The position numbers were made by a program, and so were the translations under genes. 64,000 nucleotides of DNA from JBKBRC01 sp046292345 (GTDB lineage: Bacteria > Bacteroidota > Rhodothermia > Rhodothermales > Rubricoccaceae): NCBI GenBank assembly GCA_046292345.1, contig JBKBRC010000013.1, forward strand, positions 1 to 64,000, given 5' to 3'. This document shows positions 54,138 through 62,454 of this stretch, one piece after another. The notes beneath the pieces were generated by a model. That model worked only from the letters and a program-made list of their open reading frames with translations, was not told the DNA's origin and did no database searches. The stretch's first letter is position 1; the number at the start of each line of letters is the position of its first letter.

Positions 54138-55093
54138 CGCCCTCCACGCCCGCCGGCGCCGCGCCGCCGGCTCTCGCCGCCGAGGCGCTCACGCACCGCT
54201 ACGGCGACACGCTCGCCCTCGACAGCCTGTCGCTCGAGGTGCACGCCGGTGAGCGGCTCGGCCTGCTCGGCCCCAACGGGAGCGGCAAGACGACGCTCTT
54301 CCGTGCGTTCTGCACGCTGCTACGCCCCTCCGGCGGACGCGTCGCCGTACTCGGCCATGACCCGACGCGGGCGCCGGCGGCCGTCCGACGCGTGCTCGGC
54401 GTTGTATTTCAGCACCACGCCCTCGACGGCGAGCTGACCGTGCGCGAGAACCTCGCCGTGCAGGCGGCGCTCTCAGACGTGCCCCGCCGCGAACGCGGCA
54501 CGCGCGTACGCGAGGCGCTCGAGGCCGTCGGCCTGGCCGAGCGGGCCGGCGACCGCGTGCGGACACTCTCGGGAGGGCTCGCTCGCCGGGCCGACCTCGC
54601 CCGCGTGCTCGTGCACCGCCCCGCCGTGCTGCTGCTCGACGAGCCCACGACGGGCCTCGATCCGCTCGCTCGCCGGGCGTTCTGGGACGCGCTCGACCGC
54701 CTCCGCCCGGACACGACGCAGCTCGTGGCGACGCACCTCATGGAGGAAGCCGCCCGGTGCGACCGCGTCGCCGTGCTCGACGGCGGACGGCTCGTAGCGC
54801 TCGGCGCGCCGGAGGCGCTCACGGACGCGCTCGGGGCGGCGGCGCTCTACCTGCGCAGCCGGGAGGTTGCCGCGCTGCGCGCGCTGCTTGCGGCGCGCGG
54901 CCTCGACGTCCGCAGCGCCGGGGGCGCCCTGCTCGTGGTGCATCCGCGCCCGGCCGAGCTGCTCGCGAACCTCTACGCCGACGGCGTGCCTCTGACCGAG
55001 GCTACCATCCGACGCCCGTCGCTCGAAGACGTCTTCGTCGCCGCCACGGGCCGCGCCTTCGGCCCGGCAGAGGCGGAGCTGGAATCGCAATAA
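54134..55093 (+). CDS. ABC transporter ATP-binding subunit
   Basis: A 319-residue ATPase starting at a GTG that overlaps the ctaB stop. Walker A is GPNGSGKTT, the Q-loop is VFQHHALDG, the signature is LSGG, Walker B is VLLLDEPTTGLDP, and the switch His is in ATHLMEEA. A C-terminal domain of about 90 residues follows, as in CcmA/NatA-type exporters. The permease gene lies 27 bp downstream. Location behind haem O synthase is compatible with a role in oxidase assembly, but cargo is unknown. Confidence 0.92.
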   Translation: MTPSTPAGAAPPALAAEALTHRYGDTLALDSLSLEVHAGERLGLLGPNGSGKTTLFRAFCTLLRPSGGRVAVLGHDPTRAPAAVRRVLGVVFQHHALDGELTVRENLAVQAALSDVPRRERGTRVREALEAVGLAERAGDRVRTLSGGLARRADLARVLVHRPAVLLLDEPTTGLDPLARRAFWDALDRLRPDTTQLVATHLMEEAARCDRVAVLDGGRLVALGAPEALTDALGAAALYLRSREVAALRALLAARGLDVRSAGGALLVVHPRPAELLANLYADGVPLTEATIRRPSLEDVFVAATGRAFGPAEAELESQ

Positions 55094-55120
55094 CGGTACT
55101 CACGTGATCACGGTATTCCG

Positions 55121-55903
55121 ATGATCGACGCCGTCCGCGCGCTCTGGTGGCGCGAGATCGCCAAGTTCCTCCGAGACCGCAGCCGCATCGCCGGCGCGCT
55201 CGGGCAGCCGCTCGCCTTCTGGGTCCTGCTCGGCTTCGGCTTCAGCGGCACGTTCGCGCTGCCGGGTGGCGGCCCGGACGTGCCCTACCTGACGTACCTC
55301 TTCCCCGGCATCGTCGCGCTGATCCTCCTCTTCACGGCCATCTTCTCCACGATTGCGGTCGTCGAGGAGCGGCAGAGCGGCTTTCTGCAGGCCGCGCTCG
55401 TAGCGCCGCAGCCGCGGCTCGCGCTCGTGCTCGGCGTCGTACTCGGCGGGACGACGCTCGCTGTCGGACAGGCGATGCTCTTCCTGCTGCTCGCGCCCCT
55501 GGCCGGCCTCTCGCCCGGTCTTGCCGGCGCGGCGGTCGTGCTGCTGGCCAGCACGCTGACGGCGCTCGCGTTCACGTCGCTCGGCTTCCTGCTCGCCTGG
55601 CGGCTCCGCACCACGCGAGGCTTCCATGCGGTGATGAACCTGTTTCTGCTCCCGCTCTGGTTTCTCTCGGGCGCGTTCTTCCCGGCCGAGGGCGCCCCAC
55701 CGGCGCTCCAGGTACTGATGCAGGTCAACCCGGCCTTCTACGGCGTGGCGGCCCTTCGGCACGGCCTCCACGGGCTTGGCGAGGCCCCTGGCACGAGCGT
55801 CCCGCTCGGCGTCGCGCTCGGCGTCTCGGCCGCGTTTGCGGCGCTGCTGCTCTGGCTCGCCGCCCGCGTCGTCCGCCGCCCGCTCTTTGCCGGCGACGCC
55901 TGA
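55121..55903 (+). CDS. ABC-2 type permease
   Basis: A 260-residue, six-span membrane subunit of the exporter encoded just upstream. The cytoplasmic N-terminus (WWREIAKFLRDRSR) and the loop FSTIAVVEERQSGFLQAALVAPQPR are typical of ABC-2 permeases, as is the penultimate FLSGAFFPAEGAPP. The DNA between it and the ATPase gene holds a short palindrome-like cacgtgatcacg. Confidence 0.9.
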   Translation: MIDAVRALWWREIAKFLRDRSRIAGALGQPLAFWVLLGFGFSGTFALPGGGPDVPYLTYLFPGIVALILLFTAIFSTIAVVEERQSGFLQAALVAPQPRLALVLGVVLGGTTLAVGQAMLFLLLAPLAGLSPGLAGAAVVLLASTLTALAFTSLGFLLAWRLRTTRGFHAVMNLFLLPLWFLSGAFFPAEGAPPALQVLMQVNPAFYGVAALRHGLHGLGEAPGTSVPLGVALGVSAAFAALLLWLAARVVRRPLFAGDA

Positions 55904-55958
55904 GCGGGAGCGGACGCGCCGCCCGGGCGTCTGAGTCTTCCGGCCAGACGTCCCCCCG

Positions 55959-56021
55959 ATGCGCCTCTCGCTCCCCCCGATGCGCCTCTCGCTCCCCCCG
56001 GTGCGCCTCTCACTTCTTGCC
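55959..56021. repeat. 21-bp tandem array carrying start codons
   Basis: Three 21-bp units; the first two begin with ATG and encode MRLSLPP, the third begins with GTG and merges into the signal-peptide core. Confidence 0.92.
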
Positions 56022-56912
56022 CTGCTTTTCCTTGCAGCCCCCGGCGCCGCGTCGCAGTCGCGCCTCAGCCTCGACGCTACGAGCCTGCACGCCGGCGGCA
56101 CGCGCTACGCGCTCAGCGGGACGCCGCTCGCGGCCGAGCGCTTCGAGGGAATGCGGCTCCGCATCCCCGGACAGGGCGACTTCCTGGTCCTCGATCGTCC
56201 GTTTCCCGGCGCGCGGCAGGCCGGCGCGTTCGAAGCCGGGGGCCTGTTCTTCGTCGCCGAGGGCGTTTCCGTGCGCCTTGCCACCGCTGCGCCCATCCTC
56301 CCCGATACACCCGCACGGCTCGCGTACGTCCGTCCGGCCGGCCCCCCACCCCCCGAGCGCAGCCTACTCGCCCGCGTCGCCCTGACCCCGATCCAGACGT
56401 CCGAACTCCCGGCGCGCGCAGACGGGTCGTCTCTGGCCCATGCGATGCCGACGTCGCCGCAGGGTCTGCTCGACGAGGCGCGGATCGCGGCGCTCACGCA
56501 GGAGCGCGACCGCCTGCTGGCACGCCTCGCAGAGGTGCAGGACGAACTGCTCGTGCTCCTGAACGCTGCCCCCGGGCCGCAGGCCTCCACATGGAAGCAC
56601 GCCGCGCCGGGCGCCCCCTCATTCGACGTGCCTGACGCGCAGCGCCTGCGCAACGCCGACGCGGCGCAGCAGGCGCTGCACCGGCTCAACCGGGCCGCCG
56701 GCGTGCCCGCACCCTACACCGCCGATGTGCTGCTCGTCGCCGACGCGTCCGGGCGCGTCGAGACGGCCGTCGTCGCGCAGCGCCAGGACGCGCGCGTGGA
56801 CGCGCTCATCGAGGACTTCGCGCGCGGCCTTCGTCTCGAGCCACCGCTCGTGCACGGGCTGCCCGCCATCGTGCGGACGCAGGTGCGGGTGCGCCTGGTA
56901 CCGCAGCTATGA
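55959..56912 (+). CDS. Secreted protein with TonB-C-like terminal domain
   Basis: A 317-residue exported protein. The first residues are a 21-bp repeat, MRLSLPP-MRLSLPP-VRLSLLA, giving two possible ATG starts (55959 and 55980) before the signal peptide core. Residues about 30-150 form a beta-rich domain, then a short coiled coil (EARIAALTQERDRLLARLAEVQDELL). Residues about 235-317 (TADVLLVADASGRVETAVVAQ, ARGLRLEPPLVHGLPAIVRTQVRVRLVP) resemble the C-terminal domain of TonB-like energy transducers. There is no typical TonB membrane anchor or Pro-rich span. The TGA stop is inside a 19-bp tandem array. Confidence 0.65.
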   Translation: MRLSLPPMRLSLPPVRLSLLALLFLAAPGAASQSRLSLDATSLHAGGTRYALSGTPLAAERFEGMRLRIPGQGDFLVLDRPFPGARQAGAFEAGGLFFVAEGVSVRLATAAPILPDTPARLAYVRPAGPPPPERSLLARVALTPIQTSELPARADGSSLAHAMPTSPQGLLDEARIAALTQERDRLLARLAEVQDELLVLLNAAPGPQASTWKHAAPGAPSFDVPDAQRLRNADAAQQALHRLNRAAGVPAPYTADVLLVADASGRVETAVVAQRQDARVDALIEDFARGLRLEPPLVHGLPAIVRTQVRVRLVPQL

Positions 56913-56952
56913 AATGGTACCGCAGCTATGAAATGGTACCGCAGCTATGAAA
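56896..56952. repeat. 19-bp tandem array spanning a stop codon
   Basis: Three exact copies of tggtaccgcagctatgaaa. Copy 1 encodes the last residues and the TGA of the TonB-C-like gene. Each copy also contains an ATG. Confidence 0.96.
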
Positions 56953-57144
56953 AAAATCGGCCGGGGACGGTTACGTCTGACGCCGCGCCGGTTCTTGGCC
57001 GACGTACCCCCGAGCCCGTGCCTGGCGCGACCGGCAGAGGGGTATGCCGGTGCAGAGGGTCTGTGGTGGGATCGCGCTGCACCGGCCTTCCAACGCCTGT
57101 GGGAAGGCGGAGGAACGTGCTCCGAGGCGCGGCTGAGCGAGGTG

Positions 57145-57152
57145 TAGTTTTC
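57145..57152 (+). promoter_or_regulatory. Putative promoter element for the glycosyltransferase gene
   Basis: TAGTTTTC lies 22 bp before the GTG at 57175, a near match to TAnnTTTG. The 190 bp before it hold nothing else recognisable. Confidence 0.4.
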
Positions 57153-57174
57153 CTCCTCGCTCGCCGCGCCTCTC

Positions 57175-58215
57175 GTGCACCTGCCTGCCCCGGCTCTCCC
57201 CCGCGTCTCCGTCGTCATCGTGACGTGGAACGGCCGCACGCTACTCGAGCGCTTCCTCCCGTCCGTGCTCGCGACCGACTACCCGGACCTCGAGGTGGTC
57301 GTCGCCGACAACGCCTCCACGGACGGCACCGCGGCCTGGCTGGCCGAGACGCATCCGGGCGTCGTCGTCGTCCGGCACCCGCGTAACCTGCTCTTCGCCG
57401 AGGGCAACAACGCCGCACTTCCGGCCTCGACCGGCCCGCTCGTCTGCTTTCTCAACAACGACGTCGAGGTGCCGCCCGGCTGGCTGCGCCCGCTCGTGGA
57501 CGCGCTCGCCGACCCGTCGGTGGCCGCCGTCCAGCCGAAACTGCTCCAGCACGACCGCCGCGACCATTTCGAGTACGCCGGCGGCTCGGGTGGCTTCCTC
57601 GACCGGTACGGCTTCCCGTTCACGCGCGGGCGCGTGTTCGATACGGTGGAGCCTGACGACGGACAGTACGACGACGCGCGCGACGTCTTCTGGGCGACCG
57701 GCGCCGCGCTGCTCCTCCGGCGCGACGCGTTCGAGCGCGCCGGCGGCTTCGACGCACGCTTCGGCATGCACATGGAAGAGATCGACCTGTGCTGGCGGCT
57801 GTGGCGGCAGGGCGGACGCGTGCGCGTCGAGCCGGCCGCGGAGGTCTACCACCTCGGCGGGGCCTCGCTTCCGCAGGGCAACCCGCGCAAGGCATACTAC
57901 AACTTCCGCAACAGCCTGCTGATGCTCCGCAAGAACCTGCCCTCGGCAGCCTTCGGGCGCGCGCTTCGCGCCCGCCGCGCGCTCGACGGCCTTGCCGCAG
58001 CGCGGGCGCTAGCCGCCGGCCGCGCGGCCGAGGCCACCGCCATCGCCCGCGCGCACCGCGACGCGGGCCGCCTGTTCAGCAGTTATGCGTCCCCGGACCC
58101 GGCCGCGCCGGTCGTCCTGCCGCCTTACGAGGGCAGCATCGTCGCAGACTACTTCCTCCGGGGCCGCCGCACGTTCGCCGCGCTCCCCACCGACCGGTTC
58201 CGTCCCCTCCCCTGA
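57175..58215 (+). CDS. Family 2 glycosyltransferase
   Basis: A 346-residue GT-A fold enzyme starting at GTG. The N-terminal SVVIVTWNGRTLLERFLPS and VVADNASTDGT are the donor-binding motifs; the metal motif is LNNDVEVPPGW (a DxD equivalent). EEIDLCWRLWRQG is the acceptor-side ED-type motif of rhamnosyl/N-acetylglucosaminyl transferases. A C-terminal helical region of about 100 residues follows. It probably acts in polysaccharide or glycolipid synthesis at the inner face of the membrane. Its 3' end overlaps the convergent EamA gene by 67 bp. Confidence 0.9.
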   Translation: MHLPAPALPRVSVVIVTWNGRTLLERFLPSVLATDYPDLEVVVADNASTDGTAAWLAETHPGVVVVRHPRNLLFAEGNNAALPASTGPLVCFLNNDVEVPPGWLRPLVDALADPSVAAVQPKLLQHDRRDHFEYAGGSGGFLDRYGFPFTRGRVFDTVEPDDGQYDDARDVFWATGAALLLRRDAFERAGGFDARFGMHMEEIDLCWRLWRQGGRVRVEPAAEVYHLGGASLPQGNPRKAYYNFRNSLLMLRKNLPSAAFGRALRARRALDGLAAARALAAGRAAEATAIARAHRDAGRLFSSYASPDPAAPVVLPPYEGSIVADYFLRGRRTFAALPTDRFRPLP

Positions 58216-59078
58216 TCCGGCAGACGCCGAGCCGGGGCGCGCAAAAACACGGTAGCGATCGAGGCCAGCACGACACCCATACCCGCGAGCGCCAGTGGCG
58301 GAGGCACTTCGCCGAACAGCACGAGCGCCAGGGCGGAGGCCAGCAGCGGCTCGGCCAGCGTGAGCAGGCCCAGTACCGCCGTCGGCACGAAGCGTACGGC
58401 GTAGTTGAACGCGCCGTGTCCCAACAGCCCGGGCCCGAGGGCCATCGCGAGGCAGAGCAGCAGGATCGGCGTCGGCTGGGCGAGCTCGGCGCCGCGCCCG
58501 AGGGCGATCAGCGCCGCCACACCGGCCGCGAAGGCGTTGAGCGGGAAGAAGTAGGCCAGAAACGACACGCGCTGCCGCACCACGCGCCCGATCAGCAGGT
58601 ACACCGAGACGACGAACGCCGCTCCGAGTGCGAGCGCGTTCCCCAGCGCAGGGTTCGCGAACGCCCCCTCGGCCGCGTCCGCCAGGCCGATCATGGCCGC
58701 GCCCGTCACGCCCGCACCGACGGCCGCAGCCGTACGCCGCGTCAGGCGCTCGCCCAGCACGACAAAGCCCAGCACGGCGATGAAGAGCGGGCTCAGCGTC
58801 ACCAGAACCGACGCGCTCGCGACGCTCGTCAGGTACAGCGACTCGACGTAGGCGAGGAAGTGCACGCCCAGCAGCGAGCCCGAAAGGCCGATCAGCACCC
58901 AGTCGCGCTGCCCGAGCGCGCGCCACTCGTCCCGGCAACGCGCGAAGGCCAGCGGCGCCAGCACGAGCACGACAAATGCCGTGCGCCACACGACGAGCGT
59001 GGCGCCCGGGGCCGCGCTTGCAAAGCGTACCAGAATCGCCGATGAGCCGAAGGCAAGCAGCCCGAGCCCGAGCAGCAC
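58149..59078 (-). CDS. EamA family (DMT superfamily) permease
   Basis: A 309-residue transporter with ten spans arranged as two EamA repeats (FGSSAILVRFASAAPG...TSVASASVLVTLSPLFIAVLG; HGAFNYAVRFVPTAVLGL). Substrates of this family are small metabolites, often amino acids or sugars. The GTG at 59078 is chosen because it directly precedes the first span; a CTG overlapping the DUF4293 stop (59124-59126) is an alternative. No ATG is suitable. The C-terminal tail is Arg-rich. Confidence 0.82.
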   Translation of the reverse strand: MLLGLGLLAFGSSAILVRFASAAPGATLVVWRTAFVVLVLAPLAFARCRDEWRALGQRDWVLIGLSGSLLGVHFLAYVESLYLTSVASASVLVTLSPLFIAVLGFVVLGERLTRRTAAAVGAGVTGAAMIGLADAAEGAFANPALGNALALGAAFVVSVYLLIGRVVRQRVSFLAYFFPLNAFAAGVAALIALGRGAELAQPTPILLLCLAMALGPGLLGHGAFNYAVRFVPTAVLGLLTLAEPLLASALALVLFGEVPPPLALAGMGVVLASIATVFLRAPARRLPDQGRGRNRSVGSAANVRRPRRK

Positions 59079-59122
59079 CCAGACGTGCAGCGGAGCGCCT
59101 GCGGCCGGCGTCGCGTCGCGGT

Positions 59123-59536
59123 TCAGCGGAGGCGGTCCATGGAACGGACCAGGTCGACGTCTTTCTGCACGCCGCGCCGCGCCATGCGGAGCGACAGGTA
59201 GGCCCCCAGCGGCAGCAGGCTCACCAGGTAGCGCGCCTCGGCGCCCGGCGTCGGCGCGCGCTGCGCAAGGAACAGGCCCACTGCCACCACAAGCACGAGC
59301 GCGAGCACCATCCACATCGCCACGCCGATCACGGTGCGCTGCCGCTCGCGCGTCTTGTACAGAAACACTGCACCGAGCGAGACGACGGCCGAGGCCGTGG
59401 CGAGCACGTACGCGAGCACGCCCAGCGCCGGCGCGGCGGCCGAGGCGGCATCGGCCCAGGCGCCCGAGAGCGCAAAGAACAGCACGAGCAGAAAGGCCCC
59501 GATCAGAAGGTAGAGCGTTTGCGGGCGTTGGATCAT
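59123..59536 (-). CDS. DUF4293 membrane protein
   Basis: A 137-residue protein with four spans, beginning MIQRPQTLYLLIGAF, the typical DUF4293 start, and ending in a charged tail RMARRGVQKDVDLVRSMDRLR. The family is typical of Bacteroidota and has no known function. It lies 36 bp after the isocitrate dehydrogenase gene and just before the EamA gene, all on the minus strand. Confidence 0.85.
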   Translation of the reverse strand: MIQRPQTLYLLIGAFLLVLFFALSGAWADAASAAAPALGVLAYVLATASAVVSLGAVFLYKTRERQRTVIGVAMWMVLALVLVVAVGLFLAQRAPTPGAEARYLVSLLPLGAYLSLRMARRGVQKDVDLVRSMDRLR

Positions 59537-59572
59537 CGGAGAGAGGAGCAGGAAGAGACGGGCAGCGAAAGC

Positions 59573-60592
59573 CTAGCGGCGGGAGAGCCGGGCGACGCGG
59601 TCCGCGAGCGCATCGCTGAACGACTGCGTCGTCGCCTCCCCGCCGAGGTCAGGGGTGAGCATGGCCTTCTCGGCGTAGGCCTCGCGGAGGGCCTGCGCGA
59701 CGACGTCTGCCGCGGCCTGCTCGCCGAGGTAGCGCAGCATCATCTCGCCCGAGCGGATGACGGCCGTCGGGTTGGCGATGCCGCGCCCGGCGATGTCCGG
59801 CGCCGAGCCGTGCACGGCCTCAAAGATGGCGCAGTCGTCGCCGATGTTGGCCGAGCCGGTCACGCCGAGCCCCCCGACGAGGCCGGCCATCAGGTCCGAG
59901 AGGATGTCCCCGAAGAGGTTCGTCGTCACGATCGCCTCGAACTGCTGCGGCGCCATCACGAGCTGCATCGCCATGTTGTCCACGATGCGGTCGTCGAACG
60001 CCATCTCGGGGTATTCGGCCGCGAGCGCCCTGCCAACGCGAAGGAACAGGCCACCGGACTCCTTGAGGATGTTTGCCTTGTGCACGAGCGTGAGGCGGCG
60101 GCACCCGCGGCGCCTGGCGTCCTCGAACGCGAAGCGGACGATGCGCTCGCTGCCCCGCCGCGTGATGCGGTTGATGGAGTCGGCGATCTGGTTGCGCTCG
60201 TCAAAGTACTCGATGCCGGCGTAGAGGCCCTCGGTGTTCTCGCGGTAGAGTACCAGGTCGATGCCCTCGAACAGGCTGCGCGTGTTGGGCAGCGACTGGC
60301 ACGGCCGCACGTTCGCGTAGAGGTCGAAGTACTGCCGCAGGCGCACGTTGACGCTGCGGAAGCCCGTGCCGACGGGCGTCGTGAGCGGCCCCTTGAGCGC
60401 GAGGCGTGTCCGCCCGATCGAGTCGAGCGTCTGCTCCGGGAGCGGGTCGCCGCACGTCTCGAGGGCGATGAGCCCCGCAGGCTGCTCGTCCCAGTCGATC
60501 GAGATGCCGGTGGCGTCGAGAACCTTGACGGCGGCGCGGATCACTTCGGGGCCGATGCCGTCGCCGGGGAGCAGAGTTGCCTGGTAGGCCAT
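59573..60592 (-). CDS. NAD-type isocitrate/isopropylmalate dehydrogenase family
   Basis: A 339-residue beta-decarboxylating dehydrogenase. GDGIGPEV opens the fold; RSVNVRLRQYFDLYANVRP and RENTEGLYAG form the substrate loop; VHKANILK carries the catalytic Lys; DILSDLMAGLVGG and EAVHGSAPDIAGRGIANP supply metal and cofactor residues. The SVNVRLR pattern (Ser plus Asn) fits short, NAD-dependent isocitrate dehydrogenase better than LeuB. The reaction would then be isocitrate to 2-oxoglutarate in the TCA cycle; homoisocitrate dehydrogenase is an alternative. Confidence 0.9.
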   Translation of the reverse strand: MAYQATLLPGDGIGPEVIRAAVKVLDATGISIDWDEQPAGLIALETCGDPLPEQTLDSIGRTRLALKGPLTTPVGTGFRSVNVRLRQYFDLYANVRPCQSLPNTRSLFEGIDLVLYRENTEGLYAGIEYFDERNQIADSINRITRRGSERIVRFAFEDARRRGCRRLTLVHKANILKESGGLFLRVGRALAAEYPEMAFDDRIVDNMAMQLVMAPQQFEAIVTTNLFGDILSDLMAGLVGGLGVTGSANIGDDCAIFEAVHGSAPDIAGRGIANPTAVIRSGEMMLRYLGEQAAADVVAQALREAYAEKAMLTPDLGGEATTQSFSDALADRVARLSRR

Positions 60593-60627
60593 CGCGGAAC
60601 GCGTGGATGGGGAGCGGGATAGAGCGT

Positions 60628-60635
60628 GAAAGCTA
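60628..60635 (-). promoter_or_regulatory. Putative promoter element for the isocitrate dehydrogenase gene
   Basis: TAGCTTTC on the minus strand, 35 bp upstream of the ATG at 60592, a near match to TAnnTTTG. Confidence 0.45.
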
Positions 60636-60742
60636 CGGGGCTCGCTTCAGAGCCCCTCGTGGAGAGCCGTGTAAGAGTGGAGCACGGGGCGAAGGCTGCG
60701 GGAGAAGGCCGCGGGTGGAACGCGCGTCGCGCCCGCGCGGCC

Positions 60743-60787
60743 GGAAAACGGCACGCGGCCCCGGCGGAGGTGCCGGGGCCGCGTGCC
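60743..60787 (-). terminator. Rho-independent terminator of the exbB-exbD operon
   Basis: A perfect 16-bp stem (arms 60750-60765 and 60772-60787, reading ggcacgcggccccggc) with a 6-base loop. On the minus strand it is followed by GTTTTCC, so it ends transcription of the ExbD genes. Confidence 0.88.
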
Positions 60788-60795
60788 AACGTCCT

Positions 60796-60827
60796 GGGGC
60801 GAAGTGCTACCGGGGCGAAGTGCTACC
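60796..60827. repeat. 16-bp tandem pair after the exbD stop
   Basis: Two exact copies of ggggcgaagtgctacc between the ExbD stop codon (60853) and the operon terminator. Confidence 0.88.
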
Positions 60828-60852
60828 GGGACAGAGCGCCAGGGGCAACGGC

Positions 60853-61302
60853 TTACTCGGCCAGGCGCGCGGTCGAGTAGTTGACGCGGAGCGCCTCAGA
60901 CTCGCGCAGTTCCTGCTGCACGTCGTAGAGCAGCCCGGTCTCGACCGAGCGGTCCACGCGCATCGAGACGATCGTGCGCGGCTCCGCGATCATGCGCGCG
61001 TAGATCACGTTGCGGATGTCGTTCAGGTTGCGCACGATGTCGTCGTCTATCTGCACGGCCGGCTCACCCAGGCCACCCGTCTCGAGCCGCTCGGGGCCGA
61101 TGTAGATGAACTGCACCAGGCGCTTCTGCTCGATCTTCTCGATGGCCCGGGCCGAGGGCACCGACGTCTGCACCTTCAACTCGGTCTCACGGAGCACCGT
61201 GGTGACCATGAAGAAGATGAGCAGCATGAAGATGATGTCCGGCAGCGAGGCAGTCGGGATGCCCTGAGACGTCTTGCTTTTCTTTTTGAACTTGGCCGAC
61301 AT
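60853..61302 (-). CDS. exbD: ExbD/TolR-like biopolymer transport protein (1)
   Basis: A 149-residue single-span protein that couples the ExbB proton channel to TonB-type transport. A Lys-rich cytoplasmic start precedes the span SLPDIIFMLLIFFMVTTV, which contains the essential Asp. The periplasmic domain follows (RETELKVQTSVPSA). It is the last gene of the ExbB operon, 45 bp after the second ExbD gene. Confidence 0.92.
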   Translation of the reverse strand: MSAKFKKKSKTSQGIPTASLPDIIFMLLIFFMVTTVLRETELKVQTSVPSARAIEKIEQKRLVQFIYIGPERLETGGLGEPAVQIDDDIVRNLNDIRNVIYARMIAEPRTIVSMRVDRSVETGLLYDVQQELRESEALRVNYSTARLAE

Positions 61303-61347
61303 GGAGGCGGAGGCTAGGCGTGGTAGAGGGCGCGGAGCAGCCGCGGA

Positions 61348-61902
61348 TCAGCCGGGATCGGGCTCGGCGAGGGAGATCTTGACGGGGTAGCGCGCGGCCA
61401 CCTCGTCCACGTCGTCCTCGCCCAGACGTGCGCGGTAGGTCGCGTAGTCCACGCCGGCCAGCGTGCGCGCGTAGTTGTCGCGGATGTCGTTGTAGGCCGA
61501 GCGGATCTCGTCGAGCACGCGGATATAGGTGGCGTAGTCGAGGCCGCGCTCGGTTTTGAACGACACGACGGCGTCCTGCGGGCTGACCGAGAACTGCGGG
61601 AGCTGGCCCTCGTTCGTCACGTGCGTGATGACGGTCTGCCGGATCTGGCCGATGTTGGTGATCTCGCCGTCCAGGAGCACCGTGCCGTCCTGCGCCACGA
61701 GCACGTTGAGCAGGTTGCGCGCGTTGATGTCGGGCGGCGGGTTGTTCTCATCCAGCTTGGGCGGAAGCTGCATGTAGATGCCCGCGTCGACGTCGATCGT
61801 CGTGGTGACGAGGAAGAAGATGAGCAGGAGGAACGCGATGTCCGCCATCGAGGACGTCGGGACTTCCGCCTCGCGCGAAGTGCGCCGCTTGAGCAGGGGC
61901 AT
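61348..61902 (-). CDS. exbD: ExbD/TolR-like biopolymer transport protein (2)
   Basis: A 184-residue paralogue of the downstream ExbD. The span is SSMADIAFLLLIFFLVTTTI with the conserved Asp. The periplasmic domain begins MQLPPKLDENNPPPDIN and carries an extra region of about 40 residues (DYATYRARLGEDDVDEVAARYPVKISL). Paired, different ExbD proteins behind one ExbB are common in Bacteroidota. Confidence 0.92.
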   Translation of the reverse strand: MPLLKRRTSREAEVPTSSMADIAFLLLIFFLVTTTIDVDAGIYMQLPPKLDENNPPPDINARNLLNVLVAQDGTVLLDGEITNIGQIRQTVITHVTNEGQLPQFSVSPQDAVVSFKTERGLDYATYIRVLDEIRSAYNDIRDNYARTLAGVDYATYRARLGEDDVDEVAARYPVKISLAEPDPG

Positions 61903-61944
61903 AGGAGTTCAGGGGGAAGCGGGCCGGACGGATCCGGCGCACGT

Positions 61945-62008
61945 CGGGGAAACGCAACCCGGGAGAAACGCGACCCGAGGGAAACGCGACCCGAGGGAAA
62001 CGCGACCC
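61945..62008. repeat. 16-bp tandem array inside the ExbB operon
   Basis: Four units of about gagggaaacgcgaccc, the last two exact, in the gap between the small membrane protein gene and the long ExbD gene. Confidence 0.93.
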
Positions 62009-62053
62009 GGCCGGCCAGGGGTATGCGCCCCCGGCCGGGCGCGGGGGCACAAG

Positions 62054-62326
62054 TCAGCCCTGTACCAGGCCGCGCACGCCCGAGATGAGCAGGGCCAGCA
62101 AGCCCGAGGCGGCCATCACGACGGCCGTCACGATGAAGGCCGCCTCCCAGCGGCCGTCGACCGCGTAGGCGATGACGAGCACCAGGACAGGCAGCACGAA
62201 CGCGGCGATGGCCAGCTTGCTCTCGCCGCGCACGCGCGCGAAGCCGTTGCGGAGGCCAAAGCCGACCATCATCAGCAGCGAGAGCGCGATCAGGGCCAGC
62301 GAGAGGTAGATCAGAGCGGTCAGCAT
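62054..62326 (-). CDS. Small three-span membrane protein in the ExbB operon
   Basis: A 90-residue protein with three hydrophobic spans (about 3-22, 40-58 and 63-86) and a short basic loop GLRNGFARVRGESK. I do not recognise a family. It is encoded between ExbB and the first ExbD in the same direction, with repeats on both sides, so it is probably translated as part of the complex or its operon. Confidence 0.7.
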   Translation of the reverse strand: MLTALIYLSLALIALSLLMMVGFGLRNGFARVRGESKLAIAAFVLPVLVLVIAYAVDGRWEAAFIVTAVVMAASGLLALLISGVRGLVQG

Positions 62327-62345
62327 GGGGGTGCGAAGCGTGGAG

Positions 62346-62397
62346 GATAGCGCCGGGCGGGAGAGCAGCGCCGCGCGGGAGAGTAGCGCCGGGCGAG
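62346..62397. repeat. 17-18-bp tandem array after exbB
   Basis: Three units of about gagcagcgccgcgcggga with small differences, between the ExbB stop and the small membrane protein gene. Confidence 0.85.
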
Positions 62398-62454
62398 CGC
62401 GCCCGCCCGGCGGAGGCGGCGCTCCGGCCGGGCGGGGCGGTCAGCCGACCGGGG

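Noticed and set aside
57000..57145. Possible small gene between the TonB-C-like and glycosyltransferase genes
   Set aside because: Short overlapping frames exist on both strands, but none has a credible start, composition or motif; I see only the stop-codon array and a promoter-like site here.
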